The notes: a model not told the origin generated them from the sequence alone. DNA of 64,000 nt from Leptolyngbya sp. O-77 (GCF_001548395.1 NZ_AP017367.1:1277001-1341000), one strand, 5' to 3'; positions 16,400 to 24,916 are shown, numbered from the stretch's first letter. A program made the numbers and translations.

Positions 16400-16519
16400 G
16401 GCTGGAAACCGACAAAGCGACAGGATTCAGGAAGGGAAACAGCAGAAAAGTGGAAATAGAGGCTGGTAAGCAGGAGCGCGTGATACCAGGAATTAAACAA
16501 GCGGCGACAAAACTACTAA

Positions 16520-16560
16520 TATTACAGTTGTAGTATAGCCGCATTGCTTTGGCAAGCCAA
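16520..16560 (-). promoter_or_regulatory. sigma-70 promoter with overlapping BlaI/MecI/CopY-type operator
   Basis: On the minus strand, TTGGCT (16555-16560), a 17-base spacer and TATACT (16532-16537) form a near-consensus -35/-10 pair. Overlapping the -10 and start region is TACTACA-AC-TGTAATA (16520-16535), a 7-2-7 dyad with the TACA-N2-TGTA core bound by BlaI/MecI/CopY repressors. A repressor bound there would block initiation. No blaI- or blaR-like gene is present in the window. Confidence 0.65.
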
Positions 16561-16655
16561 TAACCGACACTTGCTTTATCTGGCGACCTCACTCAAAATA
16601 CGCAAAATTCCGGAGTGTTTTACAAAACTTTAGATTTTTGATTCGGAATGACGGG

Positions 16656-17075
16656 CTAAATGTCGGGGGCGGCCATAAAGCGAGAGACTTCGGCGTGCAT
16701 CAGCGCGATTTCCGGATCTCGTTGAATCGCACGAAAATAGCCCTTTTCCAGCTCTGTACCAAATTCTGACGGCTGCATCAGCACCCGCGCTCGGTTGAAC
16801 AATTCATCTACTTGCTCCATCGAGACGGGCTTTTTGGACAGCACCACATCATCAATTTGCACCACAAACTGAGAAATGGGGCGCAGCCAGCTAAACCAAC
16901 CGTCATCCTCGATCACCAGCTTAAAAAACTCCGTATTCGAGCGAATCGGGCCGTGAAATTCTTCATAAATGCTGCGCTCCGATTCCAGCAGGGCTTTGTG
17001 AATCCGCAAAATCGCTAACCGAAGCTGACGAAGCCGCTGCAATTCAGACTCAAGGGAAGGGCGAGAAGAAGACAT
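16656..17075 (-). CDS. conserved hypothetical helical protein
   Basis: A 139-residue soluble, mostly helical protein (MSSSRPSLESELQRLRQLRLAILRIHKALLESERSIYEEFHG...). A DDGWFSWLRPISQFVVQIDDVV segment and a C-terminal YFRAIQRDPEIALMHAEVSRF are distinctive. I recognise the type as a cyanobacterial/plant-like conserved protein without known function. There is an 83-bp gap to the hydrolase gene upstream of it... on the lower-coordinate side, both on the minus strand. Confidence 0.7.
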   Translation of the reverse strand: MSSSRPSLESELQRLRQLRLAILRIHKALLESERSIYEEFHGPIRSNTEFFKLVIEDDGWFSWLRPISQFVVQIDDVVLSKKPVSMEQVDELFNRARVLMQPSEFGTELEKGYFRAIQRDPEIALMHAEVSRFMAAPDI

Positions 17076-17158
17076 CAGAAGTTAACCATGGAAACCGAAT
17101 CACAAACCAGGATGCAGTGCCTAGACGATGGAGCGACCCGTCAAGACAGCTTCACCCT

Positions 17159-18085
17159 TTATCCCATCATCGCATCCTCTCCGATTCCCAAAACCCAATC
17201 TTTGATCAGCGCGTTTACCTGCTCCGGCACTTCGTCATGGGGACAATGCCCCGCGTTTAGGTAATGCTCTGTCAGGTTGGGATAGTGCTGGCGGAAGAGC
17301 GCTCCTCGACTGCGGGCATTCATCCACGGATCGCCCTCGCCCCAGAGCATCAGCAGCGGACACCGCATCTGGCTCAGCAGCACGTCATTCTTTTCGCCAC
17401 GGGGAGACTTGAACACAGCCGCGAACACGGCGGGTGCGCCCGGATCGCAAGAGGGGCGGTAGATATCCTCAACCAACTGGTCGGTGACGGCGCTGCGGTC
17501 TAGATAGACCTTTTCCAGCGTTTTGCGAATGACAGATTTTTGCCGGACGTATTGAAACAGCAGAAAACTGGGGAGCGGCTGCAACAAGAGCGATCGCACG
17601 ATGTCTCCCAACCACTGCTGCACGAGGTTGGGCTGAGCCGCTTGCGCCGTTTCGGTAAAGGCTCCAGCGCAGTTCAGCAGCACTAGCCCTGCTGCGGATT
17701 GTGGACGCTGGGCCACCACACACAGCGATGCATAGCCGCCCAGCGAGTTGCCCGCCAGCACCACAGGTCGCCGAATCACGTCGGTAATAAAGTCGTGCAA
17801 CTGATCGCGCCAGAGGTCGCCGCTGTAGACGATATCGGGTTTCTGCGATCGCCCAAAGCCCAGCAGGTCGATTGCCCACACTTCAAAGTCGGCGCTTAGC
17901 CCGGCCACGTTCTTGCGCCAGTGATCGGTAGACGCACCGAAGCCATGCACCAGCAGCAGCGGCGGGCGATCCGCCAGGCCATCCCTGTGGGAATCGCCCC
18001 GTCGTTCTCCTGCCCGGACGTAGTAAATGGAATAGCCGCGCCAGTTCCAGTAGGCTCCCACCGCAGGGGCAATCGCAGTTTGCAT
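17159..18085 (-). CDS. alpha/beta hydrolase
   Basis: A 308-residue alpha/beta-hydrolase. The oxyanion-hole motif LLLVHGFGAS is near residue 45, the nucleophile elbow is GNSLGGY, the acid lies in LMLWGEGDPW and the catalytic His in LNAGHCPHDE, so the triad is complete. The frame extends upstream to 18211, but ATG 18085 (MQTAIAPAVGAYWNWRG) is the family-like start. The lack of a signal peptide suggests a cytosolic enzyme; related cyanobacterial proteins are annotated as chlorophyllase-like or haloalkane-type hydrolases, but the substrate cannot be told from sequence. An inverted repeat at 18121-18162 lies just before it. Confidence 0.88.
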   Translation of the reverse strand: MQTAIAPAVGAYWNWRGYSIYYVRAGERRGDSHRDGLADRPPLLLVHGFGASTDHWRKNVAGLSADFEVWAIDLLGFGRSQKPDIVYSGDLWRDQLHDFITDVIRRPVVLAGNSLGGYASLCVVAQRPQSAAGLVLLNCAGAFTETAQAAQPNLVQQWLGDIVRSLLLQPLPSFLLFQYVRQKSVIRKTLEKVYLDRSAVTDQLVEDIYRPSCDPGAPAVFAAVFKSPRGEKNDVLLSQMRCPLLMLWGEGDPWMNARSRGALFRQHYPNLTEHYLNAGHCPHDEVPEQVNALIKDWVLGIGEDAMMG

Positions 18086-18120
18086 GAAACCCAGTGTGTA
18101 AAGGAATGTAAACATTCTAG

Positions 18121-18162
18121 CTCTACCCCTGGGATGGCTCAAGCCAGGCGTAGGGGTCAGAG
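18121..18162. terminator. long inverted repeat between hydrolase and DUF928 genes
   Basis: CTCT-CCCCT-TGGCT (18121-18139) pairs with AGCCA-AGGGG-AGAG (18142-18162) around a two-base loop. It lies in the 109-bp gap after the DUF928 stop on the minus strand and probably ends or stabilises that transcript. Confidence 0.5.
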
Positions 18163-18194
18163 ATCCGTTTTGCCTCGACCCCTGCCCCTTGCAC

Positions 18195-19010
18195 TTACTC
18201 GACAGGAACAACGGGCGCGAGGACGATTTCCTCTTCGTCTTTGCCCAGTTCCAATACCTCCAGCAGTTCCATCCAGGCCTCTAGCACGTCGAGATTGTCG
18301 GGATCTTCTCGGCGCAAATTGCCCAAAAGGGTGAGCGCGTCGTACCAGATGCCGTTTTCTGCATACAGGGCCGCCTGGCCGAGCGGCAGGGCGCGGTCGA
18401 TTTCGGCAGTGAGCTCGACATCCAGGGCGGTTCGCTGAATCCAGCCTTCCACAAACACGACTTCGCCGCCGCATTGAGTCTGGAAGTTCCACCGATACAT
18501 GCGCCCGACTTCTAGCGCTGGCGCGGTTTCGGGGAGAGCGATGCCAATAATACCGGGTGCATCGCTCAGGGCAATGTTTTGTTTTCGGTAAATAATGCGG
18601 CGCTGATCGTCGAACAGCACAAATTCGGCAGGCTCATCGCCCGTAATTGCGTAGGGAACGTAAAACCAGAAGGTGGGATGGGCGGCGGCAGTGAGGGCCC
18701 AAACGCTAGTGTACTCTCTGCCGTTGCGCCCAACCTCACGAGTGGACGGAACTAGGGCTGCCAGCGATTGGCAGATGGGAAGATCGCCGCTACCTCGACT
18801 GGCTCCGCCGAAGGGTCGCCCAGCCGGTGCGCCTGCTTCGGGCGGCAGCGGGGCCCGATAGCGATGACCCCCGCCCCCAATTGCCCGGTCTGCACCGGGT
18901 GCGTCGCCGCTGGACGATTCATAGCGCTGCGCCACAGCCGGAGCAGCAGACAAAACCAGAACCACAGCAGCGATTGCCGCAGACTTTAACCAAAACTTAG
19001 ATGCATTCAT
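18195..19010 (-). CDS. DUF928 exported protein
   Basis: A 271-residue protein with a signal peptide (MNASKFWLKSAAIAAVVLVL..., cleavage near AVA-Q27/28), a Gly/Pro/Arg-rich linker to about 75, and a C-terminal DUF928 domain (ICQSLAALVPSTREVGRNGREYTSVW...PTFWFYVPY...). Helices after about 195 look TPR-like (LGQAALYAENGIWYDALTLLGNLRREDPDNLDVLEAWMELL). The DUF928 role is unknown; in cyanobacteria such genes are often near CHASE2/CHAT genes, and here it lies 211 bp downstream of one on the same strand, so it is counted as a probable cassette member acting in the periplasm. Confidence 0.85.
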   Translation of the reverse strand: MNASKFWLKSAAIAAVVLVLSAAPAVAQRYESSSGDAPGADRAIGGGGHRYRAPLPPEAGAPAGRPFGGASRGSGDLPICQSLAALVPSTREVGRNGREYTSVWALTAAAHPTFWFYVPYAITGDEPAEFVLFDDQRRIIYRKQNIALSDAPGIIGIALPETAPALEVGRMYRWNFQTQCGGEVVFVEGWIQRTALDVELTAEIDRALPLGQAALYAENGIWYDALTLLGNLRREDPDNLDVLEAWMELLEVLELGKDEEEIVLAPVVPVE

Positions 19011-19221
19011 GTCGGTGACCTCAACTCAAGGGGGGCTGGTGGGGAGGCACACGTATAAGGTGTTTGGGGTCTTGGGCAACCTCGCGCTGGAGGTTCCTGA
19101 TTCTTCCCACAATCTTCACTTCAGGAAATCTCTGCTCTTTTACGCAGCAAGACGAAAAGAGCGGGCCGGAGTTTCCTAGCAATGGGTTTGGAGTCTTGGG
19201 AAGACTGGACTTTGCAGCCCT

Positions 19222-21861
19222 TTATTTGAAGCGCTGACCGCGAGTCATGATCAGGATGAGATTGACGAAAAAGAGGAGCGTCAGTTGCACCAGGCGATAG
19301 CGGTAGACGATGACCAGGACGGAGCTGAGGCCAAAGGCCAAAAACGCAGGAACCAGCGGCAGCCAACCGCCCCAGGCGATAAAGATACCCTGAGCGATCG
19401 CCCCCAAGAGCAGCAGCCCCAGGGCGATCGCCCCCAGCAGCCGAAAAGGCCCCTTAAACAGCAGCACCAGCAGCCCGCCCAGCGCCGCCCAGCCGCCAAT
19501 CCACAGCACTTCTAGCCCGTCGGGCAACGTCCACAGCAGCGGCCGCTCGTTGAAAGCGGCACTGAGCAACTGGCTGGTCATCTGAGCCTGCACCAGTACC
19601 CCGTCCATTGTGGAAGCGATGGGCGTTCTCCAGATATCGGTCGATTGCTGCGGATCATGCGGAATGTATCCAACGATAACCACGCGATCCTGAAACAGAT
19701 CTGGCTGTACGCGCTCACTCAGCACATCGCTGATTTTCACCTGCCTAAACGGACTGTCGTAGAGCGGGCGCACGGTGCGGTAGTTGAGCAAGACCTGCGC
19801 CCCGCGATAGTCAAAATTGGGGGCTTTATAGCCGCCCGATCGCCGTCGCAAGAGCGGATAGGTGCGATCGCCCAGCTTCAACACCTCCGACGTAATTTCT
19901 ATGGGAATCTGCTCGGCTTCTAGATACCGACTGGCGAGCAGCGTGCTGAATGCAAAGTCGGGTAGGCAGCCTGTTTCGTCCGACAGTTCTTCGCGCATGG
20001 CCAGCAGGTGGCGGCGCACCATTCCAGGCTGGGACTGCGGCTGGCTCGATGGGGATACAGCAGCACTCGCAACTGGATGGGGGGCGATTCCCCCAGGGAT
20101 CGCTTCGCCAATCGCCCGCGCTTCTGCATTGCTCTGGTGAACCTTCCGCTCTTTTTTGTCCTCAACAAAATCTGAAAACCCCAGCCGAGTTGCCGCCATG
20201 TCCGCTGGGGGAGCAATACCGCCCTCGCCCCGCACAGGCACTTTGCAAACGCCGATGACCTTTGGATTTTCGCGAAACTGTCGAGCCAGCGACGCAGCTT
20301 CGGGTTCGATCGGCAGGTCACGATACAGGTCAATGCCGATTAACCGGGCACCGCTCTTGTCCAAGATTTCAATCAGGCGGTTCAGGTTCGCGTTCGATAC
20401 CGAATACCAGTAGGGGCCAGACTGCTGCCCAAGGTCTTGCCGCTCTTGTTCGTCAATCGTGACAATCAACAGGCGCGGGTCTTGTTCTTGCTCGGCAGGG
20501 CGCAGGCGCAGCATTTGGTCGTAGGTGGCGAGTTCGACAGGTTGCAGCCAGCCGAGCGATCGCCCCCCGATGACCACTCCTGCTGCCAACGCACTGAGGG
20601 CGATCGCCATTGGCACGCGGCGCAGCACCCGGCGCAGCTGGCGCTGCCAGACTTCGCGGCGATGCAGGCGGCGGCGGTGCAGGCGAGTAGCGGCAACAGG
20701 AAGGGGACTGGGCGACTCTGCGGGTTTGGACGATCGCCCCAGCAGGGTTTTCCAGGTAGGGGGGCGCTCTGCCGGGTTTTGGCAAATAACGGGCAGCCAA
20801 GTGGCGCAAAGAAACTCGTTTTCGAGTGCCTGGAGTTGCTCTCGCGCCCGCCGCACCGAGAGATAGAGCGACTCGCCCCGCACAAAGGTTCGCAGGAAAC
20901 TGGTGAGGAATTCCTGCGCCACCCGGTCGGGCACGGGTTCGCGCATCACCACTAGTTGGGGAATGTGCAGGTCGGCCAGGGCGCGGGCCAGCCCCAGCCC
21001 GTCGCAGGAGTTGAAAATCGCCAGCTTGAGTCCCTGAGCAGCGGCATTTCGCAGAGCATAATGCAACTCTTCGATCGTCAGGGAATCGCTGGGGTTGATG
21101 GCGATGCGCCCGGTGTCGCCGTCTGCCGCGTCTGCGGCTAGTTCGGTAGAACTGTGCCCCGCAAAAAACAAAATGTCCCACGGCTGATCCCAGAGGCGAT
21201 CGCTCAGTTCTTTGCGGTCGGGTTCTACCAGAAAGGTCACGTCAGCCCGGGGCGACAGGTGCATCAGCAGCGTGCGATCGCCCTGCACGTCGATGCCTGC
21301 GCTATTGCCCAAAATCGCCAAAATCCGCACCTTTCCCTTGGGCTTGGGCGGTTGCAGCACCCGCTGATAGGTGGGGGCACTGAGGGCAATTTCCAGGTGG
21401 GAATGCTGCTCAAATAGCTCCAGCAGATGCCACGGCAGCCGTTGCAGCAGCCGATCTTCCGTCTGCACAATCAGCCGCACAGTGTCAGTCGGCGACAGCG
21501 CTGCAAACCAGGTTTCGCGCACCCGCCGAAAGGATTCTGCCCGCAGCCACTCATTCAGGCGATCGCGCAATTGCCGGGCTGCCTGCTGACACGCCGCTCG
21601 ACTCGCCGACCACGACACATTTTTGATTTGATGGTCGGGCGCATTCAGCCGCGTGGCAATGCCCAACTGTCGATAGGCCGTTTGCCACTGTTGATATAAC
21701 GCCACCACCTCCGGCGCGGGCGGCAGTTTCCCTACCACCTCGGTTGTCAGTTGCATCGCCAGCCCTGCGGCTGCGTCTGTCTCTTCGCCGACCTGGAGCG
21801 TCGCCGGAAACCCCTGCTCAAGGCTGCCTTCACCAAATCGCAGCGTTACTAATTTGCCCAC
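19222..21861 (-). CDS. CHAT-CHASE2 membrane sensor/protease
   Basis: An 879-residue fusion. Residues about 100-375 form a CHAT (caspase-like, clan CD) domain with the His/Cys dyad His236 (LFFAGHSS) and Cys286 (AIFNSCDGLG). After a basic linker, one helix (about 417-435) leads to a CHASE2 extracytoplasmic sensor domain (about 440-765; LLIVTIDEQERQDLG, FDYRGAQVLLNYR, GDRTYPLLRR), then three to four C-terminal helices (about 783-872). There is an HPVASAAVSPSSQ insertion near 595-612. CHAT domains are proteases in characterised systems; the CHASE2 part probably senses a periplasmic signal. The start lies 4 bp after the DUF1822 stop, so they are translationally linked, with the sigma-like gene first. 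Confidence 0.9.
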   Translation of the reverse strand: MGKLVTLRFGEGSLEQGFPATLQVGEETDAAAGLAMQLTTEVVGKLPPAPEVVALYQQWQTAYRQLGIATRLNAPDHQIKNVSWSASRAACQQAARQLRDRLNEWLRAESFRRVRETWFAALSPTDTVRLIVQTEDRLLQRLPWHLLELFEQHSHLEIALSAPTYQRVLQPPKPKGKVRILAILGNSAGIDVQGDRTLLMHLSPRADVTFLVEPDRKELSDRLWDQPWDILFFAGHSSTELAADAADGDTGRIAINPSDSLTIEELHYALRNAAAQGLKLAIFNSCDGLGLARALADLHIPQLVVMREPVPDRVAQEFLTSFLRTFVRGESLYLSVRRAREQLQALENEFLCATWLPVICQNPAERPPTWKTLLGRSSKPAESPSPLPVAATRLHRRRLHRREVWQRQLRRVLRRVPMAIALSALAAGVVIGGRSLGWLQPVELATYDQMLRLRPAEQEQDPRLLIVTIDEQERQDLGQQSGPYWYSVSNANLNRLIEILDKSGARLIGIDLYRDLPIEPEAASLARQFRENPKVIGVCKVPVRGEGGIAPPADMAATRLGFSDFVEDKKERKVHQSNAEARAIGEAIPGGIAPHPVASAAVSPSSQPQSQPGMVRRHLLAMREELSDETGCLPDFAFSTLLASRYLEAEQIPIEITSEVLKLGDRTYPLLRRRSGGYKAPNFDYRGAQVLLNYRTVRPLYDSPFRQVKISDVLSERVQPDLFQDRVVIVGYIPHDPQQSTDIWRTPIASTMDGVLVQAQMTSQLLSAAFNERPLLWTLPDGLEVLWIGGWAALGGLLVLLFKGPFRLLGAIALGLLLLGAIAQGIFIAWGGWLPLVPAFLAFGLSSVLVIVYRYRLVQLTLLFFVNLILIMTRGQRFK

Positions 21862-21865
21862 GGCT

Positions 21866-22831
21866 CTAAATCAAAAATGCTTCTGTTGCGGTCGTATCAC
21901 CCAAGGCAACTTGCACCCCAAAGGTTTCGCCAGAGACTCCGCTAAATTGCAGTTGCAGATAGTCTTCGAGCGTGGTGGACTGAGCCTCTAAAAAAACACC
22001 GCCCGACTCGTCCAGAATGCGGAGATGCACGTCTGGCGGCAGGCTGGGCGTACCAGGACTGGGATAAAGCTGGACACAAATATCGGTCTGTCCAGGTTGT
22101 GTCGTGCTGAGGCTAAGTTCCATCACCAGCGGCAGCGAAACACCCACCTCCACCAGTTTGGCTCGGCGCACAGCGGTACTGTTGAGCTGACGAAAGGCAT
22201 AGGCGGGGCTGAGTTGCTCTGCACTCAGGACAGCATCCACCGCGCTCCAGCCTGCGTCGATCGCCCCTTGCAGCCATCGTCCCAACTGGTTGAGGCTGAC
22301 TCCTGCCCGCGCCAGCGTCGTTGCTACCAGGGGATGCAGCAGCCGATCGAGATGATCCATCAGATCTTCAGGCGGCTGGAGATAATCAGGATGCAGGGCT
22401 AAACCATCATCACCTGGCTCTAGGGTGGGGGTAAAGCCCAGAATGGAGGCTTCGCGCTGCGATGCGTCGATATGAACCGCGACATACCCGATGCGATCGC
22501 CCCACACTTCGGGTGGCACTGGGCAGGGCGTGGATACATTTTGAACAGGGCGGCATTCCAGTCTTCCCGCGCCAATGACTTCCAAATCGGCAACGTCAGC
22601 CGCAAGACGGGCGATCGCATTCCAGCTATCTCCCCGCTCCAGATCAGTCTCGATGCCCATCATTTGTAAATAATCATTGACCACCCACACCGCCAGCGTA
22701 TTATGACGCACCTGTTCGGCTTTGGTCGGGGTTGGCTGCTGGCTGGCAAACCGCTGGGCAAGCTGTCGGGCTGCCTGCGGCAGGGGCAGCGTTAATGCGA
22801 AATCGTCAATCTCGGCGGTGTTGTATGTCAT
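21866..22831 (-). CDS. DUF1822 family protein
   Basis: A 321-residue soluble protein beginning MTYNTAEIDDFALTLPLPQAARQLAQRFA, with the DUF1822 hallmark HNTLAVWVVNDYLQMMGIETDLERGDSWN in the first 90 residues and a beta-rich C-terminus (VHLRILDESGGVFLEAQS). Molecular function unknown. It lies between the sigma-like gene (39-bp gap) and the CHAT-CHASE2 gene (4-bp gap), an order I know from other cyanobacteria. It may link the transcription factor to the membrane protease, for example as adaptor or substrate; that is inference. Confidence 0.9.
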   Translation of the reverse strand: MTYNTAEIDDFALTLPLPQAARQLAQRFASQQPTPTKAEQVRHNTLAVWVVNDYLQMMGIETDLERGDSWNAIARLAADVADLEVIGAGRLECRPVQNVSTPCPVPPEVWGDRIGYVAVHIDASQREASILGFTPTLEPGDDGLALHPDYLQPPEDLMDHLDRLLHPLVATTLARAGVSLNQLGRWLQGAIDAGWSAVDAVLSAEQLSPAYAFRQLNSTAVRRAKLVEVGVSLPLVMELSLSTTQPGQTDICVQLYPSPGTPSLPPDVHLRILDESGGVFLEAQSTTLEDYLQLQFSGVSGETFGVQVALGDTTATEAFLI

Positions 22832-22870
22832 AGGGCAAGTCTTGGGTCACGGCCTCGGGCAAGTCCTCCT

Positions 22871-23509
22871 CTACAGATATCCCTCGGACTCGCCAAATTT
22901 ACGCAACCGGGGTAAACACTGTCGCTGATAAAAACTACTCAGGGTGGAAATCGGCAGCCCAAACTCGGCCGAAATGTCTTCCCAGCTTGCTTCTGGCGGC
23001 AGCCGTCGCAGCAGCAGTGCCTGACAGTTCACCTCTGGTCGCCCTTTGATGTGGGTTTTCACCAGATCACCACTGCCGTCCGCTTCTACCCAGTCCCGCA
23101 CCTCCTGCAAAATGGGCGGCACGTCAGGATTTGCTGCCAGGTTATCCACCGGATCGATCAGTTCCCCGGTCTCGCCAGAGCGCGAGGCCATGCCCCGGAT
23201 AGAGGCCCGCCGAGTTTCCTGCTCTCGACCTTGAATGTAAAAATCTTGCAGCCGCCGCTTTAGATAGGCGCTCAACCAGGTCACCACGCTGCTCTGAGTG
23301 GGGTCGTATTTGCGGCCGGTCGTGGCTTCGCAGACGTTCTGGCAGAAATAGACCCAGGTCTGCTGGAGCGCATCTTCATAGTAGGCGACATTCTCCCGCC
23401 AGAGTTTGCGCGATGCCAGCCGAATTACCTTAGTCAAGGCTCGCTGACGCTGGGGGCTGCCGGGGGGATGGCGACAGGCTTCGATGACCAGTTCTTGCAG
23501 TTCGTCCAT
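22871..23509 (-). CDS. sigma-70-like factor of the CHAT cassette
   Basis: A 212-residue protein with sigma region 2-like helices at about 40-92 (YYEDALQQTWVYFCQNV...SSVVTWLSAYLKRRLQDFYIQ) and a region 4-like helix-turn-helix at about 165-205 (LLLRRLPPEASWEDISAEFGLPISTLSSFYQRQCLPRLRKF). Both differ from primary sigma factors, and the protein is close to the group labelled sigma-70 family/ECF-like in cyanobacteria. It is the first gene of the minus-strand cassette. If active, it would direct RNA polymerase to a regulon controlled by the downstream CHAT-CHASE2 and DUF1822 proteins; no target promoter can be predicted from this window. Confidence 0.8.
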   Translation of the reverse strand: MDELQELVIEACRHPPGSPQRQRALTKVIRLASRKLWRENVAYYEDALQQTWVYFCQNVCEATTGRKYDPTQSSVVTWLSAYLKRRLQDFYIQGREQETRRASIRGMASRSGETGELIDPVDNLAANPDVPPILQEVRDWVEADGSGDLVKTHIKGRPEVNCQALLLRRLPPEASWEDISAEFGLPISTLSSFYQRQCLPRLRKFGESEGYL

Positions 23510-23687
23510 CTCAGGGATCGGGGTTAAGGGCAGGGGCGGCAGCCAAAAAGGCGAAGTCCAGCGGGTTCACAGGTTGGCGCATAGGGGCAGCAGCCCAGTT
23601 GCCAGACATGCACCTAACCCATAACCCACTACACAGAATGCTTTACTCGTATCACAGTTCTGAACGCGATAAAGTTCCAAATTCTAT

Positions 23688-23726
23688 AGAGTTTGTTGCA
23701 AGAGTTTGTTGCAAGAGTTTGTTGTC
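23688..23726. repeat. 13-bp tandem repeat before trpF end
   Basis: Two perfect copies of AGAGTTTGTTGCA (23688-23700, 23701-23713) and a third truncated, altered copy to 23726, immediately next to the 3' end of trpF. Confidence 0.85.
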
Positions 23727-23728
23727 AC

Positions 23729-24439
23729 TTACTCTGGGTTTTCTGGCGATCGCGCTCCGATGAAATCATCCTGAGCAGTAGACCCTGATTCCTGACGACC
23801 CAACTGGGCGATCGCCCTCATTAGCCGCTCGACCAGCCCCAAATCCTTGTCGCCGGGGGAACGCTCCACGCCGCTGGAGAGGTCGATGCCGTAGGGATGG
23901 GCCGCCCTTAGCGCGTGCTGCACGTTGTCGGGCGTGAGGCCGCCAGCCAGTAGCCAGGGACAGCCAGGGTCAAAGTCTCGCAGCATTGCCCAGTCAAGGG
24001 TTGCGCCTGTGCCGCCGTAGAGGTGGGGGTGGTAGGCATCCAGCAAGAGCGTGTCAATGTAGGGCGTGTAGCGGTGGGCCAGGTCGAGCGTGGCAGCATC
24101 GCGCACCCGCAGTGCTTTGATGAGTTCGATATGGGGCACGGCCTCGCGCACCCGCTGGCAGCCATCTGGCGATTCGTTGCCATGCAGTTGCACAGCCGTG
24201 AGTTGGGCGATCGCCACCACCTGCTGGATCTCTTCCAGGGTCGCATCCACAAATACGCCCACCCGATCTACCGGGACTTCCGGCGGAAGTGCCTCAACCA
24301 CTGCCCGAATCTGTGCTGGAGCAATGTAGCGCGGCGATGCAGCCACACAGATAAAGCCCAGCGCCGAAACACCCATCTGGGCGATCGCCCGCCCCTGGGC
24401 CGGCTGCGTGATACCGCAGATCTTGACCCGTAGCGGCAT
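23729..24439 (-). CDS. trpF: phosphoribosylanthranilate isomerase
   Basis: Converts N-(5-phosphoribosyl)anthranilate to CdRP in tryptophan synthesis. It is a 236-residue TIM barrel with catalytic Cys in the first strand (MPLRVKICGIT), QLHGNES in the middle, the general-acid Asp in LLLDAYHP and phosphate loops LAGGLTPDNV and GIDLSSGVE. An upstream ATG at 24490 would add 17 residues outside the family fold; 24439 is preferred. The C-terminal tail after GLVERLMRAIAQLG is about 25 residues longer than usual. No other trp genes are adjacent. It is divergent from psaK. Confidence 0.95.
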   Translation of the reverse strand: MPLRVKICGITQPAQGRAIAQMGVSALGFICVAASPRYIAPAQIRAVVEALPPEVPVDRVGVFVDATLEEIQQVVAIAQLTAVQLHGNESPDGCQRVREAVPHIELIKALRVRDAATLDLAHRYTPYIDTLLLDAYHPHLYGGTGATLDWAMLRDFDPGCPWLLAGGLTPDNVQHALRAAHPYGIDLSSGVERSPGDKDLGLVERLMRAIAQLGRQESGSTAQDDFIGARSPENPE

Positions 24440-24640
24440 AGATTGCGCCAGGGGGAACTCAGCAGCAAAAGACTCGCCAGGACTCTGCATAGTTTTGTAT
24501 CGGTATTGCCCAAAACTGTTAACTCTTTCAACAAATTGTGTTTTGTCAGACCCGCCTCTCTAAAATCAGGAATGATTTTGCACTATGCCTTGAGCGTGGT
24601 GCCGTCAGATCGACGAGTTCAAAGAAGGGGAGATTTCACA

Positions 24641-24916
24641 TTGTTTCACGTTGCGTTTCACACTGCACTCATCGCTACGGCGACAACGGCCCCCTGGTCG
24701 ATTAACACTGCAATTGTTATGACCGCAGCGAATTTGTTTGCGATCGCCATCGGCTATTACGCCATCCAAAAGCGCGGCGTTGGCCCAGCACTGCCCGTCG
24801 AGCTACCCGCCATGTTCACAGGCTTTGGCTTGCCAGAACTGCTCGCCACCATGAGCTTTGGCCACCTGCTGGGGGCTGGGTTTGTGCTAGGTCTGTCGAA
24901 TGCTGGTCTGCTCTAG
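24641..24916 (+). CDS. psaK: photosystem I subunit PsaK
   Basis: A 91-residue thylakoid protein at the edge of photosystem I. The family pattern is present: TTAPWSINTAIVM, AANLFAIAIGYYAIQKRGVGPALP, then GFGLPELLATMSFGHLLGAGFVLGLSNAG, two transmembrane helices with a positive loop. The frame is open further upstream (ATG 24572 and 24443), but those extensions have no PsaK counterpart; TTG at 24641, eight bases after AAGAAGGGGAG, gives a normal length. The 3' UTR can form AACAAG/CTTGTT nested in an ACGGGCAGGA/TCCTGCCCGT stem (24931-24989). Confidence 0.9.
   Translation: MFHVAFHTALIATATTAPWSINTAIVMTAANLFAIAIGYYAIQKRGVGPALPVELPAMFTGFGLPELLATMSFGHLLGAGFVLGLSNAGLL

Noticed and set aside
16272..16592. 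106-codon minus-strand frame covering the BlaI-like operator
   Set aside because: It would start upstream of the predicted promoter -10 and read through the operator, so it is unlikely to be the translated frame.
20437..21181. Long alternative frames on both strands within the CHAT-CHASE2 gene
   Set aside because: Arg/Pro/Ala-rich shadow frames typical of GC-rich DNA; the CHAT-CHASE2 frame explains the region.
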